A DNA stretch of 64,000 nucleotides, from NCBI RefSeq assembly GCF_001279695.1, contig NZ_LGDD01000293.1:62001-126000 (forward strand). The letters run 5' to 3'. The notes beneath the pieces were generated by a model. That model ran no database searches, was not told where the DNA came from, and worked only from the letters and a program-made list of their open reading frames with translations. This DNA is from Streptomyces sp. WM6378 (GTDB taxonomy: Bacteria; Actinomycetota; Actinomycetes; Streptomycetales; Streptomycetaceae). Made by a program: the position numbers and the translations under genes. Shown here piece by piece: positions 7,638-16,150 of the stretch. Numbering within the stretch: position 1 is the stretch's first letter; each line of letters starts with the position of its first letter.

Positions 7638-8359
7638 TTCAGCTCCACCCGGCCGTGCCAGCCGAAATGCCGGGCCGCATGGAAGACGAGCCCGCCGAGC
7701 GACTCGACCTCCGTGCCCCGCTCCCGCTGGAAGGTGAGGAAGGCGAGCGCGCCCGGCGCCGCCGCGACGCACGCCACCAGGATCGCGGCGGCGCTCACCA
7801 CGGCGGTCGTCCAGGACCGGCGCGGGGCACGGATCAGCAGGAGCACCGGCCACACCTTCAACAGCGCCCCGAACGCGGCGAGCGCGCCCAGGATCCGCGG
7901 GTGGCGGGCGCCCGCGAGCAGCGCCGCGACCGCGACCGCGGTCACCATCACGTCGTAGCGGGCGTACGCGGTGGGGCCGAGCAGCGGGACGCCGACGGCC
8001 CACATCCAGGCTCCGTTCAGGGACTTGCCCGGGCGGCCCGCCGCGTACATCAGGAGGCCGAAGACCGCCGTGTCCGCCAGGAAGGCGAGCAGGAAGAACG
8101 CCGTCGCGTAGTCGAGGAAGGGCAGCGCCGCGGGGGAGAGGATCGCGAGGGCCGCGGCCGGCGGGTACTGCCAGGTCACGTCGTCCAGCGGATACGTGCC
8201 GGTCGCGAGCACCTGCGACCAGCCCTGGTAGATGACGTGGACGTCGCTGGTGACGTCCGGGCCCGGCAGGGCCAGCACCCTGAAGACGCCGAACAGCAGC
8301 AGATAACGCGTCGCGGCCCAGGTGGCCGCCACCGCGAAAGGGCGCCGGAAGATGCACAT
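7133..8359 (-). CDS. GT87 / DUF2029 polyprenol-phosphate mannosyltransferase-like membrane protein
   Basis: A 408-residue integral membrane protein with about 9-10 hydrophobic segments. WQYPPAAALAIL, ARYDVMVTAVAVAAL, ALLKVWPVLLL and RVISPQYLLWLLGL match the GT87/DUF2029 family (GT-C fold), whose mycobacterial members (Rv2181) add alpha-1,2-mannose to lipoarabinomannan from polyprenyl-phosphate mannose. The conserved acidic residue of the first extracytoplasmic loop appears to be in GPDVTSDVHVIY. The last ~168 codons overlap the MATE frame on the other strand. The neighbour at 8510 is a PimB'-like mannosyltransferase, which supports a phosphatidylinositol-mannoside or lipoglycan role. ATG 8359 is used; the ribosome-binding site is weak. 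Confidence 0.82.
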   Translation of the reverse strand: MCIFRRPFAVAATWAATRYLLLFGVFRVLALPGPDVTSDVHVIYQGWSQVLATGTYPLDDVTWQYPPAAALAILSPAALPFLDYATAFFLLAFLADTAVFGLLMYAAGRPGKSLNGAWMWAVGVPLLGPTAYARYDVMVTAVAVAALLAGARHPRILGALAAFGALLKVWPVLLLIRAPRRSWTTAVVSAAAILVACVAAAPGALAFLTFQRERGTEVESLGGLVFHAARHFGWHGRVELNYGSVEFLGPYVPLVSAFAMALTALAFGWLLLWRLRSRGPLHPSTLADAAFTAVLLFTTTSRVISPQYLLWLLGLAAVCLAFRRSPMTRPAQLVLAATGVTLLEFPIWFSHVVASDWLGVLLLVVRNGLLLTASLLACHRLWHSTSPTRNLPPLPLQPTRRTEPSTTC

Positions 8360-8509
8360 GGTGTCCGTCTCGTCCTGATTTAGGGGGCCGGAGCCATGAT
8401 GCCGGGTACCCGGGCGCCTCGGCCGTCAGGCGGGGCCCTTTCGGTTCCGTGGCGCCGCCCCGCGGCCTCCCTTCGGCCGCGCGCCCCGGGTTCGGTACTG
8501 TCGGCGGCG

Positions 8510-9652
8510 ATGCACAAGACCTTGATCGTGACCAATGACTTCCCGCCGCGCCCCGGCGGGATCCAGGCGTTCCTGCACAACATGGCGCTGCGGCTCGATC
8601 CCGAGCAGCTCGTCGTCTACGCCTCGACGTGGAAGCGGAGCCGGGAGGGCATCGAGGCGACCGCCGCGTTCGACGCCGAGCAGCCGTTCACCGTCGTGCG
8701 CGACCGCACCACGATGCTGCTTCCGACGCCCCGGGTCACCCGTCGGGCCGTCTCCCTGCTGCGCGAACACGGCTGTTCCTCGGTGTGGTTCGGGGCGGCG
8801 GCGCCGCTCGGCCTCATGGGGCCCGCGCTGCGCAGGGCCGGCGCGGAGCGCCTGGTGGCGACCACGCACGGGCACGAGGCCGGGTGGGCCCAACTGCCCG
8901 CCGCACGCCAGCTGTTGAGGCGGATCGGCGAGGGCACGGACACGATCACCTACCTCGGCGAGTACACCCGCTCCCGGATCGCCGGCGCGCTCACCCAGCA
9001 GGCCGCGGCCCGCATGGTCCAACTCCCGCCCGGCGTCGACGAGAAGACCTTCCACCCCGGCTCCGGCGGCGACGCCGTACGCGCACGGCTCGGGCTCGCC
9101 GACCGGCCCGTCGTGGTCTGCGTCTCGCGGCTCGTGCCGCGCAAGGGCCAGGACACGCTGATCCTCGCCATGCCGGCGATCCTCGCGCAGGTGCCGGAGG
9201 CGGTACTGCTCATCGTGGGCGGCGGGCCGTACGAGGCCGACCTGCGCAAACTCGCCCTGGACACCGGGGTTTCGGCCTCCGTCCGCTTCACCGGGGCGGT
9301 GCCCTGGGCGGAACTTCCCGCGCACTACGGGGCGGGCGACGTCTTCGCGATGCCGTGCCGCACCCGGCGCGGCGGCCTGGACGTCGAGGGCCTCGGCATC
9401 GTCTACCTGGAGGCCTCCGCGACCGGCCTGCCCGTGGTGGCGGGCGACTCGGGCGGCGCACCCGACGCGGTGCTCGACGGCGAGACGGGCTGGGTGGTGC
9501 GGGGCGGCTCCCCCGAGGACTCGGCGGACCGCATCGTGACCCTGCTCCAGGACGCGGAGCTGCGGCGCCGGATGGGGGAGCGGGGGCGGGAGTGGGTCGA
9601 GGAGAGGTGGCGCTGGGATCTCCTGGCGGAGAAGCTGCGGGGTCTGCTGTAG
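8510..9652 (+). CDS. pimB: GT4 glycosyltransferase, PimB'-like mannosyltransferase
   Basis: A 380-residue GT-B (GT4) enzyme. It opens with TLIVTNDFPPRPGGIQ, the hallmark of PimB', which transfers mannose from GDP-mannose to PIM1 on the inner leaflet. SRLVPRKGQDTLI at the domain junction, GGGPYEADLRKLA, and the nucleotide-binding EGLGIVYLEASATGLPVVAG are all present. The ATG at 8510 is chosen because the family starts here. It has no Shine-Dalgarno, and TACTGT lies 8 nt upstream, so the mRNA may be leaderless. The ortholog in M. tuberculosis is Rv2188c, which has the same neighbours (fadD15, SRPBCC, ATPase). Exact acceptor in this organism is inferred. Confidence 0.85.
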   Translation: MHKTLIVTNDFPPRPGGIQAFLHNMALRLDPEQLVVYASTWKRSREGIEATAAFDAEQPFTVVRDRTTMLLPTPRVTRRAVSLLREHGCSSVWFGAAAPLGLMGPALRRAGAERLVATTHGHEAGWAQLPAARQLLRRIGEGTDTITYLGEYTRSRIAGALTQQAAARMVQLPPGVDEKTFHPGSGGDAVRARLGLADRPVVVCVSRLVPRKGQDTLILAMPAILAQVPEAVLLIVGGGPYEADLRKLALDTGVSASVRFTGAVPWAELPAHYGAGDVFAMPCRTRRGGLDVEGLGIVYLEASATGLPVVAGDSGGAPDAVLDGETGWVVRGGSPEDSADRIVTLLQDAELRRRMGERGREWVEERWRWDLLAEKLRGLL

Positions 9653-9742
9653 CGCGTACGGCTTCGCTTTGCGGGGGTGCGGGATTCGACTCCGGGGCCG
9701 TCGGGGGCCGTTTGCGCCCACGCGGGGAGCCGCACTATGTCA

Positions 9743-9900
9743 CAGCCCCGCGCCCCTAGGGGGTGCACCCTGCCAGGATGCACCCCCCCAGCCCGTCCGG
9801 CGATTGAGGACGAGCGCCCTTAAGGCGCGATACGGGGTTCGGGGCGGAGCCCCGAGTTCGCCGGACGGGGCCGGCGGGAGGGGGCCGGGAGCGTAGCCCC
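9743..9900. repeat. Dispersed Streptomyces-type intergenic repeat, copy A
   Basis: The 9653-9924 gap contains no gene but a dense set of inverted repeats: GGTGCACCCTGCC / GGATGCACC near 9745-9785, CCCGTCCGGCG (9792-9802) with its exact complement CGCCGGACGGG (9859-9869), and nested small hairpins between them. The segment 9790-9814 recurs, with changes, at 38294-38318 and 50049-50073. In copy A the outer arms could fold the whole element, and it can also serve as terminator between the convergent pimB and fadD genes. Confidence 0.65.
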
Positions 9901-9924
9901 CCGGAAAGGCTGGCTCGCTGCGGC

Positions 9925-11718
9925 TCAGCGGGTGTAGATCGCCTCGATCTCGTCCGCGAAGTCCTTCGCCACAACGTTCCGCTTCAGCTTCAGCGAAGGC
10001 GTGATGTGCCCGGCCTCCTCGGTGAACTGCGCCCCGAGCACACGGAACTTCCGTACCGACTCCGCCTTGGAGACCGCCGCGTTGCCGTCGTCCACGGCCC
10101 GCTGCACCTCCGCCAGGAGATCCGCGTCGTCGCGCAGGGCGGCCACCGTCGCCACGGACTTGCCGTGCTCCTCGGCCCAGCGGCCCAGGAACTCCTCGTC
10201 CAGGGTGACGAGCGCGCCCACGAACGGCCGCCCGTCGCCGACCACCATGCACTCCGCCACCAGCGCGTGCGCGCGGATGCGGTCCTCGATGACCGCGGGG
10301 GCGACGTTCTTGCCGCCCGCCGTCACGATGATCTCCTTCTTGCGGCCGGTGATCGCGAGGTAGCCGTCCTCGTCGAGGGTGCCGATGTCACCGGTGTGGA
10401 ACCAGCCGTCGGCGAGCGCCTCGGCGGTGGCGGCCTCGTTGTTCCAGTAGCCCTGGAAGAGGTGCTCGCCGTGCAGCAGCACCTCGCCGTCGTCCGCGAT
10501 CCGTACGACCGAACCCGGCAGCGGCTGCCCGACCGTGCCGATCTTCGGCCGGTCCCAGGGGTTGAACGCGGTCGCGGCGCAGGACTCGGTCAGGCCGTAG
10601 CCCTCCAGGACCGTGAAGCCGATGCCGCGGAAGAAGTGGCCGAGCCGCTCGCCGAGCGGCGCGCCGCCGGAGATCGCGTACTCGCCGCGCCCGCCGAGCA
10701 CCGCCCGCAGCTTGCTGAAGACGAGCTTGTCGAAGACCTTGTGCTTGATCTTCAGGCCGACCGAGGGCCCGGCGTCCGTGCTGAGCGCCGTGCTGTAGGC
10801 GATCGCGGTGTGCGCGGCCTTGTCGAAGATCTTGCCCTTGCCGTCGGCCTGCGCCTTGGCCCGCGCCGAGTTGTAGACCTTCTCGAAGACGCGCGGCACG
10901 CCGAGGATCAACGTCGGCCGGAACGAGGCGAGTTCATCGGTCAGGTTCTTGATGTCCGGTACGCAGCCGAGCTTGATCGGCGCCATCACCGAGGCCACCT
11001 CGACGAGTCGTCCGAAGACGTGGGCCGCGGGCAGGAAGAGCAGCACCGAGCACTCGCCCGTACGGAAGAGGGGCTTGAGCCGCTCGACCACGTTGCCGCA
11101 CTCCGCGAAGAAGGCGCGGTGGGTCAGCACGCAGCCCTTGGGGCGGCCGGTGGTGCCGGAGGTGTAGACGATGGTCGCCGGGTCGTCGGCGTGCGCCGAG
11201 GACATCCGCGCGTCGAGCAGTTCGTCGGAGACGTCCGCGCCGGTCGCGGTGAGCCGGCCGACCGCGTCGGTGTCGAGCTGCCAGATGCCCTTGAGGGCGG
11301 GCAGGCCGGCCTGGACCGAGGTCACGGAAGCCTCGTGGGCCGCGGACTCGACGATGGCGAGCGTCGCGCCGGAGTCGCCGAGGATCCACTGGATCTGCTC
11401 GGGCGAGCTGGTCTCGTACACCGGGACGGTGACGGCGCCCGCGCTCCAGATCGCGAAGTCGAGCAGCACCCACTCGTACCGGGTCCGGGAGAGCAGGGCC
11501 ACCCGGTCGCCGACCCCGACGCCCGAGGCGATCAGGCCTTTGGCGACGGCGCGCACTTCGGCGAGGAACTGGCGGGCGGTGACATCGGCCCAGGCACCGG
11601 CGATCTTGCGGCCCATGACCGCGACATCGGGATGCTGAGCGGCATTGCGGCGGATCAGATCCGTCAGGTTGCCGTCCGAAGGGACCTCGTACAGGGCCGG
11701 AAGGCTGAACTCGCGCAA
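9925..11718 (-). CDS. Long-chain acyl-CoA synthetase (AMP-forming), FadD15-like
   Basis: A 597-residue ANL-superfamily enzyme that activates long-chain fatty acids to acyl-CoA through an acyl-adenylate. The P-loop motif YTSGTTGRPKGC, the GYGLTESCAATAFNP A5 region, WFHTGDIGTLDEDGYLAITGRKKEIIVTAGGKNVAP (cut at the hinge) and the C-terminal Lys region (SLKLKRN) are intact, so it should be active. The start is TTG 11718, with GAGGAG 8 nt upstream. Its equivalent is M. tuberculosis Rv2187 (fadD15), which likewise sits beside pimB'. A 275-bp divergent region separates it from the phosphoesterase gene and holds a 12-bp palindrome. Confidence 0.92.
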   Translation of the reverse strand: MREFSLPALYEVPSDGNLTDLIRRNAAQHPDVAVMGRKIAGAWADVTARQFLAEVRAVAKGLIASGVGVGDRVALLSRTRYEWVLLDFAIWSAGAVTVPVYETSSPEQIQWILGDSGATLAIVESAAHEASVTSVQAGLPALKGIWQLDTDAVGRLTATGADVSDELLDARMSSAHADDPATIVYTSGTTGRPKGCVLTHRAFFAECGNVVERLKPLFRTGECSVLLFLPAAHVFGRLVEVASVMAPIKLGCVPDIKNLTDELASFRPTLILGVPRVFEKVYNSARAKAQADGKGKIFDKAAHTAIAYSTALSTDAGPSVGLKIKHKVFDKLVFSKLRAVLGGRGEYAISGGAPLGERLGHFFRGIGFTVLEGYGLTESCAATAFNPWDRPKIGTVGQPLPGSVVRIADDGEVLLHGEHLFQGYWNNEAATAEALADGWFHTGDIGTLDEDGYLAITGRKKEIIVTAGGKNVAPAVIEDRIRAHALVAECMVVGDGRPFVGALVTLDEEFLGRWAEEHGKSVATVAALRDDADLLAEVQRAVDDGNAAVSKAESVRKFRVLGAQFTEEAGHITPSLKLKRNVVAKDFADEIEAIYTR

Positions 11719-11849
11719 GACTGCTGCTCCTCATCGGGCGCCGGTGCCACGGCTCTGTGTGATGCACCGGCTGCGGTCCAAGATCGGGCAGGTGCCCGGA
11801 GGCTTCCGTGGGGGGCGGAACTCCGAGCACGACTGGACTGCCCGGACGT

Positions 11850-11861
11850 TACCCATGGGTA
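11850..11861. promoter_or_regulatory. 12-bp palindrome upstream of acyl-CoA synthetase
   Basis: TACCCATGGGTA is a perfect palindrome about 130 bp upstream of the TTG start of the acyl-CoA synthetase, in the 11719-11993 divergent region. It could be an operator for a TetR/FadR-type fatty-acid regulator (inference). The same gap has TTGACA at 11913-11918, a possible -35 for the rightward phosphoesterase gene; nothing else was recognised in it. Confidence 0.35.
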
Positions 11862-11993
11862 GTGGGTTCCCGATAGGGGGTTCTGGCCAGATGTTCGGTG
11901 CGTCACACATGTTTGACACTGCTTCGCGCACAGTAGTCCACACCTTCGGGCACCCGGAAGTAACCGCAGGTCCGACGGCCTAAGGTGACCCTC

Positions 11994-12755
11994 ATGCGAG
12001 TTCATGTGGTCAGTGACGTGCACGGGAACACCGAGGGCCTGGCCAAGGCGGGCCACGGGGCGGACGCCCTCGTCTGCCTCGGTGACCTGGTGCTCTTCCT
12101 CGACTACGCCGACCACTCGCGCGGCATCTTCCCCGACCTCTTCGGCGTCGAGAACGCCGACCGGATCGTCGCCCTGCGCACCGCCCGGCGCTTCGAGGAG
12201 GCCCGCGAGCTGGGGCGATCGCTCTGGGCCGGACTCGACCGGGAGGCCGCGATCGAGGCCGCCGTCCGCCGCCAGTACGCCGAGATGTTCGCCGCCTTCC
12301 CCACCCCGACGTACGCCACGTACGGCAACGTCGACATGCCGGACCTCTGGCCGCAGTACGCGGGACCGGGCACCACCGTCCTGGACGGCCAGCGCGTCGA
12401 GATAGCCGGGCGCGTCTTCGGCTTCGTCGGTGGCGGGCTGCGGACCGCGATGCGAACGCCCTATGAAATCTCCGACGAGGAGTACGCCGCCAAGGTCGAG
12501 GCGCTCGGCGAGGTCGACGTGCTCTGCTCGCACATCCCGCCCGAGGTCCCCGAGCTCGTGTACGACACCGTCGCCCGCCGCTTCGAGCGCGGCTCGCGCG
12601 CCCTGCTCGCCGCGATCCACAAGACCCGGCCCCGCTACTCGCTGTTCGGCCACGTCCACCAGCCGCTGGCCCGCCGGATGCGGATCGGCCGCACCGAGTG
12701 CGTGAACGTCGGCCACTTCGCGGCCACCTCCCGGCCCTTCGCCCTGGAGTGGTGA
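11994..12755 (+). CDS. Calcineurin-like metallophosphoesterase
   Basis: A 253-residue cytoplasmic metallophosphoesterase. Dimetal ligands are visible in order: DVHGN (residues ~8-12), GDLV, GNVD, SHIPPE and GHVHQP near the C-terminus. It hydrolyses an unknown phosphomono- or diester. ATG 11994 is preceded by AAGGTGA with a 5-nt spacer; GTG at 11985 is an alternative three codons longer. It is transcribed rightward, divergent from the acyl-CoA synthetase. Substrate cannot be inferred from the sequence. Confidence 0.85.
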   Translation: MRVHVVSDVHGNTEGLAKAGHGADALVCLGDLVLFLDYADHSRGIFPDLFGVENADRIVALRTARRFEEARELGRSLWAGLDREAAIEAAVRRQYAEMFAAFPTPTYATYGNVDMPDLWPQYAGPGTTVLDGQRVEIAGRVFGFVGGGLRTAMRTPYEISDEEYAAKVEALGEVDVLCSHIPPEVPELVYDTVARRFERGSRALLAAIHKTRPRYSLFGHVHQPLARRMRIGRTECVNVGHFAATSRPFALEW

Positions 12756-12768
12756 TCCGGCCACTGGA

Positions 12769-12796
12769 TTGGCGGGCGGCCCGTACGCGATAGCCT
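12769..12796 (+). promoter_or_regulatory. Predicted promoter of SRPBCC-ATPase pair
   Basis: TTGGCG (12769-12774) and TAGCCT (12791-12796) with a 16-nt spacer lie about 85 nt upstream of the SRPBCC start codon. Confidence 0.4.
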
Positions 12797-12880
12797 GCAC
12801 GCACACCTCCCCACCGCCGTCGCCCTCGTGCGGGCGGGGGAGAGAACAGACCCGGACCGCGCACTGGAGGAGCCACGACG

Positions 12881-13360
12881 ATGGCGGAACACACCAGCTC
12901 GTCTATCACCATCGAGGCGGCCCCGGCCGACGTCATGGGCGTGATCGCGGACTTCGCCCGCTACCCGGAGTGGACCGGCGAGGTGAAGGAGGCCGAGGTG
13001 CTCGCCACCGACGCCGCGGGCCACGCCGAGAAGGTGCGGCTGCTCCTCGACGCGGGCGCCATCAAGGACGACCACACCCTCGCCTACACCTGGAACGGCA
13101 ACCAGGTCAGCTGGACGCTGGTCAAGTCCCAGATGCTGCGCACCCTCGACGGCTCGTACACCCTGGCCGACGCCCCGGGCGGGCAGACCGAGGTCACCTA
13201 CCAGCTGACCGTCGACGTCAAGATCCCCATGCTCGGCATGATCAAACGCAAGGCGGAGAAGGTCATCATCGACCGCGCGCTGGCCGGCCTGAAGAAGCGC
13301 GTGGAGAGCGGCCCGGGCGACGCCGAGGCCGGTTCCGCCGACGGGGCCGAGAAGCTCTAG
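12881..13360 (+). CDS. SRPBCC (START-like) family protein
   Basis: A 159-residue protein spanning one SRPBCC helix-grip domain, a hydrophobic-ligand-binding fold: N-terminal SSSITIEAAPADVMGVIADFARYPEW, mid-strand TWNGNQVSWTL, and a long C-terminal helix (IIDRALAGLKKRVES). Start ATG 12881 has GGAGGAG 8-9 nt upstream. The mycobacterial counterpart is Rv2185c (TB16.3), also followed by an ArsA-like ATPase, so the pair probably works together, perhaps on a lipid or hydrophobic molecule. The ATPase starts 2 bp after the stop. Ligand unknown. Confidence 0.85.
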   Translation: MAEHTSSSITIEAAPADVMGVIADFARYPEWTGEVKEAEVLATDAAGHAEKVRLLLDAGAIKDDHTLAYTWNGNQVSWTLVKSQMLRTLDGSYTLADAPGGQTEVTYQLTVDVKIPMLGMIKRKAEKVIIDRALAGLKKRVESGPGDAEAGSADGAEKL

Positions 13361-13362
13361 AC

Positions 13363-14487
13363 GTGCGTACGGTCCTCGTCACCGGCCCCGGCGGCGCGGG
13401 CCGCACCACCGTCGCGGCGGCGACCGCACTCGCCGCCGCCCGCAGCGGCACCCGGGTCACCCTGCTGACCTCGGACCGGCTCCCCGGTGAACTCGCCGGG
13501 GTCACCGTCCGGCGAATCGATTCGGCCGCCCATTTCCGCGCCGAACTCCTCGCCTTCCAGGACCGCGCGGGCGCCGTCCTCGACCTGCTCGGCGCCTCCC
13601 GCCTGGACGCCGAGGAACTCACCGAACTCCCCGGCGCCGAACAGCTCGCCCTGCTCAGCGCCCTGCGCGAGGCCGCCGCCGACGAACCCGGCCTGCTCGT
13701 CGTCGACCTCCCGCCGGCCGGCCGGGCCCTCGCCGCCCTCGCCCTGCCCGAGCAGCTGCGCCGCTATCTGCGCCGCCTCCTGCCGCCCGAGCGCCAGGCG
13801 GCCCGCTCGCTGCGCCCGGTCCTCGCCCAGCTCGCCGGGGTCCCCATGCCCGCGCAGTGGCTGTACGAGACCGCGGCCCGCTGGGACCTCGAACTGGCCG
13901 CCGTCCAGGCCGTGATCGAGGACCCGGGCACGACCGTACGGCTCGTCGCGGAACCCGGACCGGCCGCGGCCGAGACCCTGCGCACCGCACGCCTTGGCAT
14001 CGCCGTGCAGCGGCTCGCCCTCGACGCGGTGGTCGCCAACAGGCTGCTGCCCGTCGAGACCCCCGACCCCTGGCTTGCCGGCCTCGTCGCCCAGCAGCGC
14101 AAGCACCTCGACGAACTGGCCGGGGAGTTCCCCGTCGTGCGCGAGGTGGCGCACCTCGGGCGCGATCCGCGGGGCGACGACGACCTGGAGCGGCTCGGCA
14201 TCGCATCCGGGCCGGACGAAAGCCCTGTCCCGCAGTGGACCATCGAGGACCGGCTCGCCGAGGACGACGTCCTGGTGTGGCGCCTGCCGCTGCCCGGCGC
14301 CGTCAAGGACGGGCTCGCGCTGGTGCGGCGCGGCGACGAACTCCTGCTCACCGTCGGCCCGTTCCGGCGCATCGCGGCGCTGCCGTCGGCGCTGCGCCGC
14401 TGCACCGTCACCGGGGCCCGCCTGCACGACGGCGTACTGGAGATCCGGTTCGCCCCCGATCCCGAGCTGTGGCCCCGCGGTCGCTGA
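13363..14487 (+). CDS. ArsA/GET3-like ATPase with degenerate P-loop
   Basis: A 374-residue SIMIBI-type P-loop protein related to ArsA/GET3 anion-transporting ATPases (M. tuberculosis Rv2184c-like). The Walker A is GPGGAGRTT (residues 8-16): both lysines of the usual GKGGVGKTT are changed, the signature Lys to Pro9 and the catalytic Lys to Arg14. VVDLPPAGRALAAL resembles the Switch II DxxPxG region, with D to LPP spacing conserved. The C-terminal ~70 residues form a beta-rich domain like the one ending many actinobacterial ArsA-like proteins (VWRLPLPG...LEIRF). GTG 13363 follows the SRPBCC stop by 2 bp. ATP binding may persist but catalysis is doubtful. A regulatory or scaffold role is inferred. 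Confidence 0.8.
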   Translation: MRTVLVTGPGGAGRTTVAAATALAAARSGTRVTLLTSDRLPGELAGVTVRRIDSAAHFRAELLAFQDRAGAVLDLLGASRLDAEELTELPGAEQLALLSALREAAADEPGLLVVDLPPAGRALAALALPEQLRRYLRRLLPPERQAARSLRPVLAQLAGVPMPAQWLYETAARWDLELAAVQAVIEDPGTTVRLVAEPGPAAAETLRTARLGIAVQRLALDAVVANRLLPVETPDPWLAGLVAQQRKHLDELAGEFPVVREVAHLGRDPRGDDDLERLGIASGPDESPVPQWTIEDRLAEDDVLVWRLPLPGAVKDGLALVRRGDELLLTVGPFRRIAALPSALRRCTVTGARLHDGVLEIRFAPDPELWPRGR

Positions 14488-14557
14488 ACGCGCTACCCCC
14501 GTTCGGGTAACGTCGAAGGAAACAGCCCTGTAGGAAAACCAGCCGCTGGAGTCCGCC

Positions 14558-14989
14558 ATGAGCGAAGCCACCGAGCGCCCCGCCCCCGACGCGGATGCCT
14601 GGGCCGAGGCCTGCGCCGAGGACCTCGCAGCCGAGAAGGCGCGCCGCCGCGCCGAGTACGGCCCCCCGCCGGGATCCGCCGCCGAGGAACTGCGCAAGCT
14701 GCTCGACGCGGTCACCGACAAGGTCGCCGGCATCTTCGACGGCCCCTCCTCGCTGTCCGGCCTGGCGACCCAGGGCGCCGTGCAGCAGCTGATCAGCCAG
14801 GCGAAGTCCGCCGTCGAGCCCGTCATCGAGCGCAATCCCGAGGTCTTTGACCACCTCGCCGCGGCGGGCAACGAGCTGCTCGCCGCCTACCGCTCCGCCG
14901 TCGAGGGCCACGAGCGCCGCTGGACGTCGGCCGACGACAGGAAGCGGGACGGGGACACGGGCCCCACCGAGCACATCGACCTCGACTGA
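14558..14989 (+). CDS. DUF5304-type acidic protein
   Basis: A 143-residue soluble acidic protein, matching from memory the Streptomyces DUF5304 family: a helical N-terminus (DADAWAEACAEDLAAEKARRR), a middle amphipathic region (LSGLATQGAVQQLISQAKSAV), and a charged disordered tail. No catalytic motif. It is 70 bp behind the degenerate ATPase, in the same position as M. tuberculosis Rv2183c, so it may be the third member of the SRPBCC-ATPase module. ATG 14558 has a weak SD; the frame gives strong codon bias. Confidence 0.75.
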   Translation: MSEATERPAPDADAWAEACAEDLAAEKARRRAEYGPPPGSAAEELRKLLDAVTDKVAGIFDGPSSLSGLATQGAVQQLISQAKSAVEPVIERNPEVFDHLAAAGNELLAAYRSAVEGHERRWTSADDRKRDGDTGPTEHIDLD

Positions 14990-15127
14990 GACCCATACCG
15001 GGACCAGGTGTCAGCAAGGCACCGGACCCGGCCTCACACCCGGCGCCAACACGGGCTCGGCACGCTGAGCGCCGCCCCGGCTCGGGTACGGTTGGCCGTA
15101 GCGGGGCTCGACCGAACTGAGGGATTC

Positions 15128-16081
15128 ATGGGACTCACCATCGGTGTCGATATCGGCGGCACGAAGATCGCGGCGGGCGTGGTCGACGAGGACGGCAACA
15201 TCCTCTCGACCCACAAGGTGCCGACCCCCGGCACGCCCGATGCCATCGTGGACGCGATCGCCTCGGCCGTCGACGGCGCACGCGCCGGACACGAGATCGT
15301 GGGCGTGGGGATCGGGGCCGCCGGTTACGTCAATCGTCAGCGGTCCACCGTCTACTTCGCGCCCAACATCGACTGGCGCCAGGAGCCGCTGAAGGAGAAG
15401 GTCGAGCAGCGCACCGGCCTCCCGGTCGTCGTCGAGAACGACGCCAACGCGGCCGCTTGGGGCGAGTACCGCTTCGGAGCCGGCAAGGGCCACCGGAACG
15501 TCATCTGCATCACGCTCGGCACGGGTCTGGGCGGCGGCATCATCATCGGCAACAAGCTGCGCCGCGGCCACTTCGGCGTGGCTGCCGAGTTCGGCCACAT
15601 CCGGATGGTGCCGGACGGCCTGCTGTGCGGCTGCGGCAGCCAGGGCTGCTGGGAGCAGTACGCCTCCGGCCGCGCCCTGGTCCGCTACGCCAAGCAGCGC
15701 GCCAACGCCACCCCCGAGAACGCCGAGTTCCTGCTCGGCCTCGGTGACGGCACCCCCGAGGGCATCGAGGGCAAGCACATCTCGATGGCCGCCCGGCAGG
15801 GCGACCCTGTCGCGGTCGACTCGTACCGCGAACTGGCCCGCTGGGCGGGTGCGGGGCTGGCCGATCTGGCCTCGCTCTTCGACCCGTCGGCCTTCATCGT
15901 CGGCGGCGGGCTCTCGGACGAGGGCGAGCTGGTGCTCGACCCGATCCGCAAGTCCTACAAGCGCTGGCTGGTCGGCGGGAACTGGCGCCCGGTCGCCGAC
16001 GTCATCGCGGCCCAGCTCGGCAACAAGGCCGGCCTGGTCGGCGCGGCCGACCTCGCGCGGCAGCCCGACCCGATCATGTAG
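15128..16081 (+). CDS. glkA: ROK-family glucokinase
   Basis: A 317-residue ATP-dependent glucokinase that makes glucose-6-phosphate. In Streptomyces, GlkA (also 317 residues) is in addition the central mediator of glucose repression. Seen: phosphate-1 motif DIGGTKIAAG at residues ~6-15, catalytic Asp in VENDANAAAWGE, LGTGLGGGIIIG, and the ROK zinc motif in CGCGSQGCWEQYASG with three Cys and an upstream His (EFGHIRM). The start is ATG 15128 behind GAGGGA; the longer frame is not supported. It has its own upstream gap of 138 bp. Annotation is firm by motif and length. Confidence 0.95.
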   Translation: MGLTIGVDIGGTKIAAGVVDEDGNILSTHKVPTPGTPDAIVDAIASAVDGARAGHEIVGVGIGAAGYVNRQRSTVYFAPNIDWRQEPLKEKVEQRTGLPVVVENDANAAAWGEYRFGAGKGHRNVICITLGTGLGGGIIIGNKLRRGHFGVAAEFGHIRMVPDGLLCGCGSQGCWEQYASGRALVRYAKQRANATPENAEFLLGLGDGTPEGIEGKHISMAARQGDPVAVDSYRELARWAGAGLADLASLFDPSAFIVGGGLSDEGELVLDPIRKSYKRWLVGGNWRPVADVIAAQLGNKAGLVGAADLARQPDPIM

Positions 16082-16150
16082 GTCCCGTACCACCGACGGC
16101 GCCCGCCGAGTCCGCCCCGGACCGGCGGGCGCTGTCATACGTTGTGGACC

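Noticed and set aside
5823..8357. 844-codon minus-strand frame across the MATE/GT87 region
   Set aside because: Low-complexity Pro/Arg/Gly shadow of two recognised membrane-protein genes.
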